64,000 bases of DNA from Pelistega ratti (lineage in GTDB: Bacteria; Pseudomonadota; Gammaproteobacteria; Burkholderiales; Burkholderiaceae_B), in the NCBI RefSeq assembly GCF_009833965.1, contig NZ_CP047165.1, forward strand, positions 1,116,001 to 1,180,000. Direction: 5' to 3'. Positions 56,837-64,000 of the stretch are shown piece by piece. The position numbers and the translations under genes were made by a program. Each line of letters opens with the position of its first letter. Position 1 is the first letter of the stretch. The notes under the pieces are model-generated. The model was given only the letters and a program-made list of their open reading frames with translations. It was not told where the DNA came from and made no database searches.

Positions 56837-57330
56837 TATTCAACCTCTGGTAAATGCATTGCACGAGCAGTTTCTGTTTGTTTTGCTCTAAAGGCAATAA
56901 GTTGTTGGCGTAAATTATTATCATGCATCGCTAGTGTTGCAATAGCGTGTAAAGCAGCATTGGCAGCCCCTGCTTCTCCAATCGCAAAAGTAGCTACAGG
57001 AACACCCTTAGGCATTTGCACAATAGAAAGCAAAGAATCTTCTCCGCGTAAATAACGTGAAGGGACAGGCACACCAAAAACAGGGACTTCTGTTAAGGCA
57101 GCCATCATTCCCGGTAAATGAGCAGCACCCCCTGCTCCAGCAATAATGGCACGAATACCTTTTTCAAAAGCGGTTGCGCCATATTCAGCCATATCATGTG
57201 GCATACGGTGTGCTGAAATTACTTTTGCTTCATAAGGCACACCAAAATCTTTTAATATCTTAACAGCATTTTGCATAATATCCCAGTCACTGGAAGAACC
57301 CATAATTACGCCAACTTTTGCTACTGTCAT
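56836..57330 (-). CDS. purE: N5-CAIR mutase
   Basis: The 164-residue protein has [56 protein letters not shown] and [28 protein letters not shown]. It converts N5-CAIR to CAIR. purC lies 132 bases upstream, in the same direction. Confidence 0.97.
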   Translation of the reverse strand: MTVAKVGVIMGSSSDWDIMQNAVKILKDFGVPYEAKVISAHRMPHDMAEYGATAFEKGIRAIIAGAGGAAHLPGMMAALTEVPVFGVPVPSRYLRGEDSLLSIVQMPKGVPVATFAIGEAGAANAALHAIATLAMHDNNLRQQLIAFRAKQTETARAMHLPEVE

Positions 57331-57462
57331 TTACTTTAACCTTAAAATAATCAATTCATAAAGAAAAGAGCTACTATGTATTCACCCTAATTCTTATTTT
57401 TATATCAAATCGATAGAGAAATTATTTGTTTATATTCAAACTATTTCTCTATCTTATATCTA

Positions 57463-58341
57463 TTAGGCACGCAAGCGATCTAAAGCCTCTCGGTATTTAG
57501 CCGCTGTTTTTTCTAATACATCTTGCGGTAACCGTGGAGCTGGAGGAGTCTTATCCCATACTTGTTTCTCTAGCCAATCACGTACAAATTGCTTATCAAA
57601 AGAGGCTGGACTTGTCCCCTCTTGATAGGTATCAGCAGGCCAAAAACGAGAAGAATCAGGGGTTAGTACCTCATCCATTAAATGCAACTGCCCTTTATCA
57701 TCTAAACCAAATTCAAATTTCGTATCAGCAATAATAATACCTTTACTTGCCGCATACTCAGAAGCTTCTTTATAAAGTCGTAAGGTAACATCACGAATTT
57801 GCTCCGCTAACTCTTTACCTACCACATTGATAACATGATCAAAGCTTACATTTTCATCATGTTCACCTACTTCTGCTTTAGCGGCTGGTGTAAAAATAGG
57901 CTCAGGGAGTTTGCTTGCTTGTTGAAGTCCTGTTGGTAGCTGAACACCACATACTGCCTCTGTTGCTTGATAATCTTTCCAGCCTGAACCAATAATATAA
58001 CCACGAGCAACTGCTTCCACTAATACAGGTTTTAAGCGTTTAACCACCATTGCTCGCCCTTTGACTTGTTCTATTTCATCTGGTGCAACAACCTCTTCGG
58101 GACGAATACCTGTTTCATGATTAGGGATAATATGTGCTAATTTTTTTAACCAAAATTCTGTTAATTCAGTCAGTACTTGCCCTTTCCCCGGAATAGGATC
58201 ATCTAAAATAACATCAAATGCCGAAATACGATCACTGGCAATAATTAATAATTTATCATCACCCACTGCGTACATATCACGCACTTTACCACGGGCTAAT
58301 AACGGTAAAGACTTTAGACTTGATTGGTGTAAAGTACTCAC
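57463..58341 (-). CDS. purC: SAICAR synthase
   Basis: The 292-residue protein has [66 protein letters not shown] and DTKFEFGLD. It joins CAIR and aspartate. The start codon is GTG (58341), supported by AAAGG 7 bases away. It is encoded between fba and purE. Confidence 0.96.
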   Translation of the reverse strand: MSTLHQSSLKSLPLLARGKVRDMYAVGDDKLLIIASDRISAFDVILDDPIPGKGQVLTELTEFWLKKLAHIIPNHETGIRPEEVVAPDEIEQVKGRAMVVKRLKPVLVEAVARGYIIGSGWKDYQATEAVCGVQLPTGLQQASKLPEPIFTPAAKAEVGEHDENVSFDHVINVVGKELAEQIRDVTLRLYKEASEYAASKGIIIADTKFEFGLDDKGQLHLMDEVLTPDSSRFWPADTYQEGTSPASFDKQFVRDWLEKQVWDKTPPAPRLPQDVLEKTAAKYREALDRLRA

Positions 58342-58429
58342 AACAGAACCTTTGAAAGAGGAAAAATAATGCTCTATTTTACATCAGATTAGAAGAATGC
58401 TTAGTATCCGTAGAGAATATACTATCTAA

Positions 58430-58455
58430 AAAAATACCACCTAACGAAAGGTGGT
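58430..58455. terminator. Terminator between fba and purC
   Basis: AATACCACCT and AGGTGGTATT around AACGAA form a perfect 10-bp stem with T-rich DNA on both sides, 45 bases after the fba stop. Confidence 0.88.
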
Positions 58456-58502
58456 ATTTTTACTGTTATCATCAACTTGATGCCATGCGATAAGATAATG
58501 AC

Positions 58503-59567
58503 CTATTTTACTTGTTGCGCCAACTCACCTGAAGTATAACGAGCGGCCATATCCACTAAAGTAATTGGCTTAATTTTGCTTGCTTGTCCTGCAGAACCAA
58601 ATGCTTCATAACGGGCAATACATAATTGTTTTGCGGCTTCTCGTGCTGGTTTATTAAATTCACGTGGATCAAACTTAGAGGGATTCTCTGCTAAGAAACG
58701 GCGAATTGCACCTGTCATTGCCAAGCGAATATCCGTATCAATATTCACCTTACGAACACCATATTTAATCGCTTCTTGGATTTCCTCTACTGGAACACCA
58801 TAAGTTTGTTTCATATCACCACCAAACTGACGAATTTCTTCTAGTAGTTCTTGGGGAACACTTGACGAACCATGCATTACAATATGTGTATTGGGTAAGC
58901 GTTCATGGATTTCTTTGATACGTTGGATAGAAAGAATATCCCCTGTTGGTTTACGTGTAAACTTATATGCCCCATGACTTGTACCAATGGCGATCGCTAA
59001 AGCATCTACTTGTGTTTGACGCACAAAATCAGCCGCTTGTTCGGGATCAGTTAATAATTGTTCTCGTGTTAATGTACCCTCTGCACCATGACCATCTTCT
59101 TTATCACCTTGCATGGTTTCTAATGAACCAAGAACTCCTAGCTCACCTTCGACAGAAACACCCAATGCATGTGCCATCTTAACGACTTCTTTGGTTACTT
59201 CAACATTGTACTCATAGCTTGCAATGGTTTTACCATCCGCCATTAGTGAACCATCCATCATCACACTAGAAAAGCCTAGATTAATAGCACCTTGACAGAT
59301 AGCCGGTGATTGACCATGGTCTTGATGCATCACCACTGGAATTTCTGGATATGATTCAACAGCTGCTTGAATTAAGTATTTCAGAAAATGCTCACCTGCA
59401 TATTTACGCGCACCAGCAGAAGCTTGCATAATGACAGGGCTATTCGTTTCTTTGGCAGCCTCCATAATGGCTTGAACCTGCTCCAGATTATTCACATTAA
59501 AAGCAGGTAAACCATAACCATGCTCAGCGGCATGATCTAATAACTGACGCATTGACACAAGTGCCAT
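58503..59567 (-). CDS. fba: Class II fructose-bisphosphate aldolase
   Basis: The 354-residue protein has [20 protein letters not shown], the zinc-site run [40 protein letters not shown] and [15 protein letters not shown], the CbbA subgroup of class IIA aldolases. It splits fructose 1,6-bisphosphate in glycolysis and gluconeogenesis. The ribosome site AGGAG is 8 bases from ATG. Length is typical. Confidence 0.97.
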   Translation of the reverse strand: MALVSMRQLLDHAAEHGYGLPAFNVNNLEQVQAIMEAAKETNSPVIMQASAGARKYAGEHFLKYLIQAAVESYPEIPVVMHQDHGQSPAICQGAINLGFSSVMMDGSLMADGKTIASYEYNVEVTKEVVKMAHALGVSVEGELGVLGSLETMQGDKEDGHGAEGTLTREQLLTDPEQAADFVRQTQVDALAIAIGTSHGAYKFTRKPTGDILSIQRIKEIHERLPNTHIVMHGSSSVPQELLEEIRQFGGDMKQTYGVPVEEIQEAIKYGVRKVNIDTDIRLAMTGAIRRFLAENPSKFDPREFNKPAREAAKQLCIARYEAFGSAGQASKIKPITLVDMAARYTSGELAQQVK

Positions 59568-59767
59568 ATCTTTTTCTCCTAGAGATAAATCAATATTATT
59601 TAGAATATAGAACTACCCGTAATTTTAAATCTTATTCCAAATAATTGCGTAAAAATAGAGGTAAAGTTAAAAGAAAACTCAGAAATAAACGATATTTAGA
59701 AGCATACTACCCAATAGAATACTATTTAATCGTTTTTACTATATTTCTTAGTATCTAGAATAAACTC

Positions 59768-60115
59768 TTACTCATTAGTGTAACGAACTGACTTTTCTAA
59801 ACTTTTTACTGTTGGAATAAGCTCAATATTTAAGGCATCAAGAATTTTACGAATACTTTCAAAGCGTGGTTTTTGACTATTTAAAGTTTGATAAAGACTC
59901 TCTCTTCCAATACCTGCTTTTTTAGCTAGCTCATTCATTCCTTTTGCTCGTGCAACCGTATTTAATGCTTCAATAAAGTCCTGGTCTGTTCCTTCTTTTA
60001 GAGTCTCTGACAAATAAAGGGCAATTAACTCATCATTATCTAAGTATTCTGCAGAATCAAATGTTGTCACACTATATTTTTCTTTTATATCTTCATTTAT
60101 TTTCATTTCTTTCAT
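59768..60115 (-). CDS. HigA-type antitoxin (addiction-module antidote), intact
   Basis: The 115-residue protein carries YLDNDELIALYLSETLKEG, EALNTVARAKGMNELAKKAGIGRESLYQTL and PRFESIRKILDALNIEL, the helix-turn-helix of the TIGR02684-type antidotes. The start at 60115 is supported by AGGAG 5 bases away. It follows a HigB-like toxin gene that is broken, so it is an orphan antitoxin. It probably still represses its own promoter. Confidence 0.88.
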   Translation of the reverse strand: MKEMKINEDIKEKYSVTTFDSAEYLDNDELIALYLSETLKEGTDQDFIEALNTVARAKGMNELAKKAGIGRESLYQTLNSQKPRFESIRKILDALNIELIPTVKSLEKSVRYTNE

Positions 60116-60133
60116 CTTTACTCCTAGTTAGTA

Positions 60134-60444
60134 TTAGGTGAGGTTCTTCAAATCTGCCCATATAGATTTAGCTTTCTCTATATCAGTCCGTTGAGTAGAT
60201 TTATCCCCTCCATTTAGTAAAACATAAATAACATTACCTTGTTGTGCATAGTAAATACGATAGCCCTTACCGGTATCTATTCGCATTTCACTTATCCCTC
60301 CAGAATTTGTAATAATTTATGATCACCAAAATTTCCTTTTGCTGCTCGCTCAATACGTTTTAAAACATTAATTTTTGCTAATGGGTTATTTAATCGCTTT
60401 AACCATTGTTTAAACTCATCAGTTTGTTTTATCTCATATTTTAT
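60134..60444 (-). pseudogene. HigB/RelE-like toxin, broken by a one-base deletion and a lost ATG
   Basis: With one base added near 60305, the minus strand reads a complete toxin of about 103 residues, containing YEIKQTDEFKQWLKRLNNP, then NSGGISEMRIDTGKGYRIYY and LLNGGDKSTQRTDIEKAK. This is the family that pairs with the antidote encoded 18 bases downstream. As it stands, the frame stops at a TAA right after LLQILEG. The codon at the start position is ATA instead of ATG, although a good ribosome site (GGGAGG, 6 bases away) remains. The length of 311 bases is one short of a multiple of three. Confidence 0.85.
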
Positions 60445-60463
60445 GTATTACCTCCCTACTGTA

Positions 60464-60483
60464 TTGTAATGAAAACATTACAA
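60464..60483. promoter_or_regulatory. Putative operator of the HigBA-like module
   Basis: TTGTAATG and CATTACAA form a perfect 8-bp inverted repeat around AAAA, 19 bases upstream of the toxin start position. It is the likely binding site of the HigA-type antitoxin. Confidence 0.6.
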
Positions 60484-60666
60484 CATAGCAAGGGATAATT
60501 TATTATAGTAATCTGCTTAAAAAGCAAATATAAGATTATTATGATGTGGTTTATAATTATTTCAAAATAGGTTTTAATGGCAAATAAGTTTTTGAAAATT
60601 GGATATCATATACCGTAAAAACACTTATTTGTTCTATAAGCAAATATATAATGTATTCCCATCCTT

Positions 60667-61485
60667 TTAAAACAACCGCCTATTCACCAAACACGGTAGT
60701 AATGTTCTCACCGTATTAAGTCGTTCTAAAGATAGCGTCTGCACTTGAACTCCAATCTCCGTACCACACCCTGCTAATATGACACCCATAGGATCAATTA
60801 TCATACTATTACCTATACCCTTAGTAGGTGTTTGTCCACTTGCTAATACATAAGCGGTATTTTCAATAGCACGGGCTTTTAGTAAGGTTTCCCAATGCAT
60901 CTCTTTGGCTGAACCCGCTATCCAATTTGCACTCACACTTAATACATTAACCCCTTTATCAATCAATGCTCTTGCTAGTTCAGGAAATCTCAAGTCATAA
61001 CAATTGATCAACCCTATTGTGAAATCCTTAATTTTAAAAATTCCCAACATACTGCCATCTGCTTTTATATCAGCAGGTTTTACTTTGTCAGACTCTTTAA
61101 ATTTAAAGGCATCATACACATGGATTTTATTATAGCGAACAATAATCTCTCCCTGTGGATTAATGACAACGAGTTGATTCTGTACCCGAGGCTCATCACT
61201 ATATTCACTAGGGCTTATGACACCAACCACAATAAATAATTGATACTGCTTAGCAAGGGTCTGTATAAATTGAATAAAAGTAGGCGTATGTTGATACGCA
61301 AGTGTTTGCAATACGGGTAAATCTGACGCAAAAGAACACATAGCCGCTTCGGGAAGCACTAATAATTCAACTGATTGTGCTGCACTTTGCTCAACAAGTT
61401 GTTGAATATACTGTTTATTGGTTTCAATATCATTACTTGCTGGAAATTGCCCTACGGCTACACGTAATACATTTTTATCCATCAT
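60667..61485 (-). CDS. Carbon-nitrogen hydrolase (nitrilase superfamily amidase)
   Basis: The 272-residue protein has the Glu-Lys-Cys triad: Glu in VLPEAAMCSF, Lys in VRYNKIHVYD, Cys in LINCYDLRFPELA. It ends with ARAIENTAYVLASGQ and GNSMIIDPMG. Members hydrolyse amides or deaminated glutathione (the NIT1-like branch). The substrate here is not known. It stands alone, next to the repeat region. Confidence 0.9.
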   Translation of the reverse strand: MMDKNVLRVAVGQFPASNDIETNKQYIQQLVEQSAAQSVELLVLPEAAMCSFASDLPVLQTLAYQHTPTFIQFIQTLAKQYQLFIVVGVISPSEYSDEPRVQNQLVVINPQGEIIVRYNKIHVYDAFKFKESDKVKPADIKADGSMLGIFKIKDFTIGLINCYDLRFPELARALIDKGVNVLSVSANWIAGSAKEMHWETLLKARAIENTAYVLASGQTPTKGIGNSMIIDPMGVILAGCGTEIGVQVQTLSLERLNTVRTLLPCLVNRRLF

Positions 61486-61548
61486 TTATTTTCCTATATA
61501 GATAAATTTATAACTATTTTATCGTTATATATACGATATTTCCAATAA

Positions 61549-61616
61549 ACAGAAAATAATGAATAACCAAGCAAATTTTACGAGCAAAGCGAGAAACTGC
61601 TTGAGCGACTTATCAA
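61549..61616 (+). repeat. Dispersed structured repeat, copy 2 (partial)
   Basis: It carries the core GAATAACCAAGC, ATTTTACGAGC and AAAGCGAGAAACTGC of the 85-bp element. It lacks the complementary ends seen in copies 1 and 3. It is in the same orientation as copy 3 and about 110 bases before its end. Confidence 0.6.
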
Positions 61617-61703
61617 AGTAATTTATATAACTCTCTATTAAGTTTTTATTAAAAATACTTAATCTTTAAACTCTTTTAATAAAACAGCCATACTATTCCT
61701 CTA

Positions 61704-61794
61704 AAAGCACGGAGAAATAGTGAATAACCAAGCGAATTTTTCGAGCAAAGCGAGAAACTGCTCGAGCGACTTATCACTATTTATAGTGCTTTTT
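61704..61794 (+). repeat. Dispersed structured repeat, copy 3
   Basis: The ends AAAAGCAC and GTGCTTTTT are complementary, as are AAATAGTGA and TCACTATTT inside them. The core GAGCAAAGCGAGAAACTGCTC adds an inner hairpin. The + strand transcript would form a long hairpin followed by U residues, so it may terminate transcription toward pbpC's antisense side. Confidence 0.65.
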
Positions 61795-61823
61795 ATATAG
61801 CCTCTAAATTTTATGAATACCCC

Positions 61824-64000
61824 CTATCGCATTCCTCTTACTTGAAAATGCACTTCATCTAATTTTTCACCTGATAAAGATAATAGTTCAAGTTTAAATG
61901 AACCTGCTTGCAATGGGATATAAGCAGGATTTGATTGACTAACCGCTTTCCCATTTAAAACCCATTGAATTTGCTTTGATAGTTGTTGATTAACCATTCT
62001 TGCCTCCAAACGTAGCTGTTGGTTCTCTGCCGGAATATCAGGATCTAACGCAATAATTGTTCCATCTGTTGGCATACTAATCATACCCACACCCTCTTGA
62101 GATGCTGCTATAGAACTCACCAATCGAATACTTTGCTGCTGCGTACCTTCTATAAAATATTCTTTTCGACTCGGCTCTATAGCAGGTTTATACTCAATCT
62201 GTTCAACTACTACTCCCTTAGGCATTGGGACAAATACTGAAGGCGTTTCCTGATGTAAGTATTGCATCACATCATGCCATATCGGAGCAGCACCTGAAAC
62301 ACCACTAATATTCCGCATACTATGACCGGCACTATTACCTACCCATACACCAACCGTATAACGAGATGACCAGCCTACTGTCCAGTTATCACGCATATCC
62401 TTACTAGTCCCTGTTTTAACCGCTGTATCAAATGGTGTACTTAATGCACTATCTAAACCAAAAGTTAATGCTCTTGCCTGTCTATCCGATAAAATAGACT
62501 GAATAATCCATGCACTCTGAGGGCTAAACACCTGCTCACCTTGCGTATCTTGAACCACTTCTACAGCAGAAGAATTATCACCAACGCTCTTTGTTATACG
62601 CCTATTTTCCTCTCGATCAGATAACCATTTTATGGGGGTATAATAGCCCTGATTAGCTAAACTTCTGTAAGCATTTGTCAAACTTAATAAGGTAATATCT
62701 GCACTACCTAATGCCAAACTATAGCCATAAAAATCACCCTCTTCGCTCAAAGGCAAACCTAAACGTACCAATGTATTCCGAAAGGATTCTGCACCCAACA
62801 TGGTTAATGTTTGTACGGCAGGAATATTTAAAGAAGACGCTAAGGCTTTTCGAATAGATACCCAACCTTTAAATCCTTTATCATAGTTTTGGGGGATATA
62901 AAGCCCAGTATCAACCGCAATACTTAAAGCACTATCATTCAGTAAAGAAGCAGCAGTAAGATATTTTTTATCAAAAGCCTGTGCATATAAGAAGGGTTTT
63001 AAAGTAGAGCCTGCCTGTCGTAATGCCTGCGCATGATCTACCTCTTGTGCAGATGATAATGATCCTGACGAACCAACATAGGCTAATATTTCACCTGTCG
63101 CATTATCTAAAACCACAACAGCCGCATCACTGATCTGCTCATGGAATAAATCCATTAATCTCGTTCTAATACGCTCACTGACAAACTGTTGTAACTGCTT
63201 ATCAATAGTAGATTTGAGGGTTTTATCAGTCGTATGAATAGAGGATAAATAATGTTTTAAAAAAGCACGTGCAAAGTGGCTACCTTCTTTTGCCTCATCA
63301 ACAAATGTACCATGCAAATAACTAACCGCATTATTGACAAAAACATCCAGATAATCACAGCTATTCGGACGTATCAATAAACAAGTACGATTCACCAAGG
63401 TATTTATCTTCGCATTGGGTGCTTTTAACATCGCCACCAATAAAGCACTTTCTTTTTGGTTTAAGGCATAGGAATATTTTTGAAAAAAAGCCTTAGCCCC
63501 TGAAGCCATACCTACTATTTCTCCTCGCAAAGGAACAAGATTTAAATAGGCTTCAAGGATTTGCTCTTTACTCCATATTTGCTCTAATCGAATCGCATAG
63601 GCAATTTGCTGTATTTTTTGCCAATAACTACGCTGCTTACCTTGTCGTTGTAACTCTGGTAATAATATACCAACCAATTGCATGGTAATGGTTGATGCAC
63701 CACGTGAGGTTGATGAAAAAAGCTTATCCTTTACTGCCCCTAGCCAAGCAAACCAATCGACACCATGATGCTGATAAAACCGCTTATCTTCAGATTGCAA
63801 TACCATCTGACGCAAAGTAGGTGAATACGCTTCTAACTTTGTCCAAGGTACTTTACGTTGCTGAAAATCATCACGAATAGCAATTAAGGGTTCACCCCTT
63901 CTATCTACTATTTGAATAGAAGAGCTTTGTGTCTGCCTTACAACTTGCTCATAACTCGGTACAACTTGCCCCCATGCCCATATATACAGCCCAAGTATAA
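61824..64000 (-). CDS. pbpC: Penicillin-binding protein 1C (partial, N-terminus beyond window)
   Basis: About 725 residues are present and the frame is open to base 64000, where the membrane anchor (ILGLYIWAWG) is being read. The transglycosylase domain has VLQSEDKRFYQHHGVDWFAW and STITMQLVGILLP. The transpeptidase has the serine motif STLK (QAGSTLKPFLYAQA), SLN (SSLNIPAVQTL) and KTG (VKTGTSKDMRDNW). A C-terminal PBP1C-type beta domain ends the protein. It polymerises and may cross-link peptidoglycan in the periplasm. The usual neighbour, an alpha-2-macroglobulin gene, would lie outside. Confidence 0.92.
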   Translation of the reverse strand, partial: ILGLYIWAWGQVVPSYEQVVRQTQSSSIQIVDRRGEPLIAIRDDFQQRKVPWTKLEAYSPTLRQMVLQSEDKRFYQHHGVDWFAWLGAVKDKLFSSTSRGASTITMQLVGILLPELQRQGKQRSYWQKIQQIAYAIRLEQIWSKEQILEAYLNLVPLRGEIVGMASGAKAFFQKYSYALNQKESALLVAMLKAPNAKINTLVNRTCLLIRPNSCDYLDVFVNNAVSYLHGTFVDEAKEGSHFARAFLKHYLSSIHTTDKTLKSTIDKQLQQFVSERIRTRLMDLFHEQISDAAVVVLDNATGEILAYVGSSGSLSSAQEVDHAQALRQAGSTLKPFLYAQAFDKKYLTAASLLNDSALSIAVDTGLYIPQNYDKGFKGWVSIRKALASSLNIPAVQTLTMLGAESFRNTLVRLGLPLSEEGDFYGYSLALGSADITLLSLTNAYRSLANQGYYTPIKWLSDREENRRITKSVGDNSSAVEVVQDTQGEQVFSPQSAWIIQSILSDRQARALTFGLDSALSTPFDTAVKTGTSKDMRDNWTVGWSSRYTVGVWVGNSAGHSMRNISGVSGAAPIWHDVMQYLHQETPSVFVPMPKGVVVEQIEYKPAIEPSRKEYFIEGTQQQSIRLVSSIAASQEGVGMISMPTDGTIIALDPDIPAENQQLRLEARMVNQQLSKQIQWVLNGKAVSQSNPAYIPLQAGSFKLELLSLSGEKLDEVHFQVRGMR

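Larger units (their letters stand above)
61486..61823. other. Intergenic region with two repeat copies
   Basis: About 338 bases between two leftward genes. It contains repeat copies 2 and 3 and a short palindrome (TATCGT at 61520-61525, ACGATA at 61533-61538) near the amidase promoter. No gene is called. Confidence 0.5.

Overview
This window comes from an AT-rich betaproteobacterium, most likely of the family Alcaligenaceae (Taylorella- or Pelistega-like by base composition and gene content). The genus is an inference and cannot be settled from the sequence. The supporting signs are a TctC/Bug-type binding protein with TctBA and TctDE, the housekeeping runs ribBA-ribH-nusB-thiL-pgpA-pncC-pyrF and fba-purC-purE-purK-sua5, rsmD/coaD/ferredoxin close together, and a RibBA whose second domain has lost the GTP cyclohydrolase II cysteines, as is usual in this class. 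I found no rRNA, tRNA, insertion sequence, prophage or CRISPR array.

Layout. (1) 1-13357 is a capsule locus. A leftward operon (wecB, wecC, a two-module glycosyltransferase with a coiled coil, a 902-residue fusion of a MurL-like PP-loop domain to a DUF6270/SGNH-like domain, and the start of another glycosyltransferase) implies a polymer containing ManNAc or ManNAcA. Next come a LipB/KpsS-type protein and the rightward ABC export operon ctrABCD. (2) 13527-15645 holds a periplasmic copper chaperone and two back-to-back toxin-antitoxin modules, DinJ-YafQ and YefM-YoeB, with visible operator palindromes. (3) 15781-24553 holds the TctDE two-component system, a DUF4261 protein, the TctCBA tricarboxylate transporter, an AbrB-type membrane protein and an orphan amino-acid binding protein. 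(4) 24900-27437 is a NarX/NarL-like two-component system. (5) 27564-33383 is a heme-acquisition operon: TonB receptor (HphR-like), secreted hemophilin-like protein (HphA-like) and a Slam outer-membrane translocon. It has a Fur-box-like palindrome upstream and a nine-G tract inside the receptor gene that suggests phase variation. (6) 33880-35877 is groESL.

(7) 36328-49977 is mostly core metabolism: dgkA, pyrF, pncC, pgpA, thiL, nusB, ribH, ribBA, a MarR regulator, glpD, a CYTH-CHAD protein, ftsY and rsmD. (8) 50150-51295 is a small accessory block between rsmD and coaD: two overlapping unrecognised genes and a tiny lipoprotein that resembles a subtilisin-propeptide (I9) fold. (9) 51541-53203 holds coaD, ferredoxin and a GDT1/UPF0016 manganese exporter preceded by a clear yybP-ykoY manganese riboswitch. 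(10) 53391-59567 holds a zinc alcohol dehydrogenase, sua5, purKEC and fba. (11) 59768-60444 is an intact HigA-type antitoxin beside a HigB toxin gene broken by a one-base deletion and a lost ATG. (12) 60667-64000 holds a nitrilase-family amidase, two copies of a dispersed ~85-bp structured repeat (a third copy lies at 18875) and most of a pbpC gene running off the end.

The accessory part reads as the equipment of a host-associated mucosal bacterium: capsule, iron-regulated heme scavenging, manganese homeostasis and several toxin-antitoxin modules. The least familiar items are the MurL-like/DUF6270 fusion in the capsule operon, the probable phase-variable hemophilin receptor, the 85-bp repeat and the I9-like lipoprotein.
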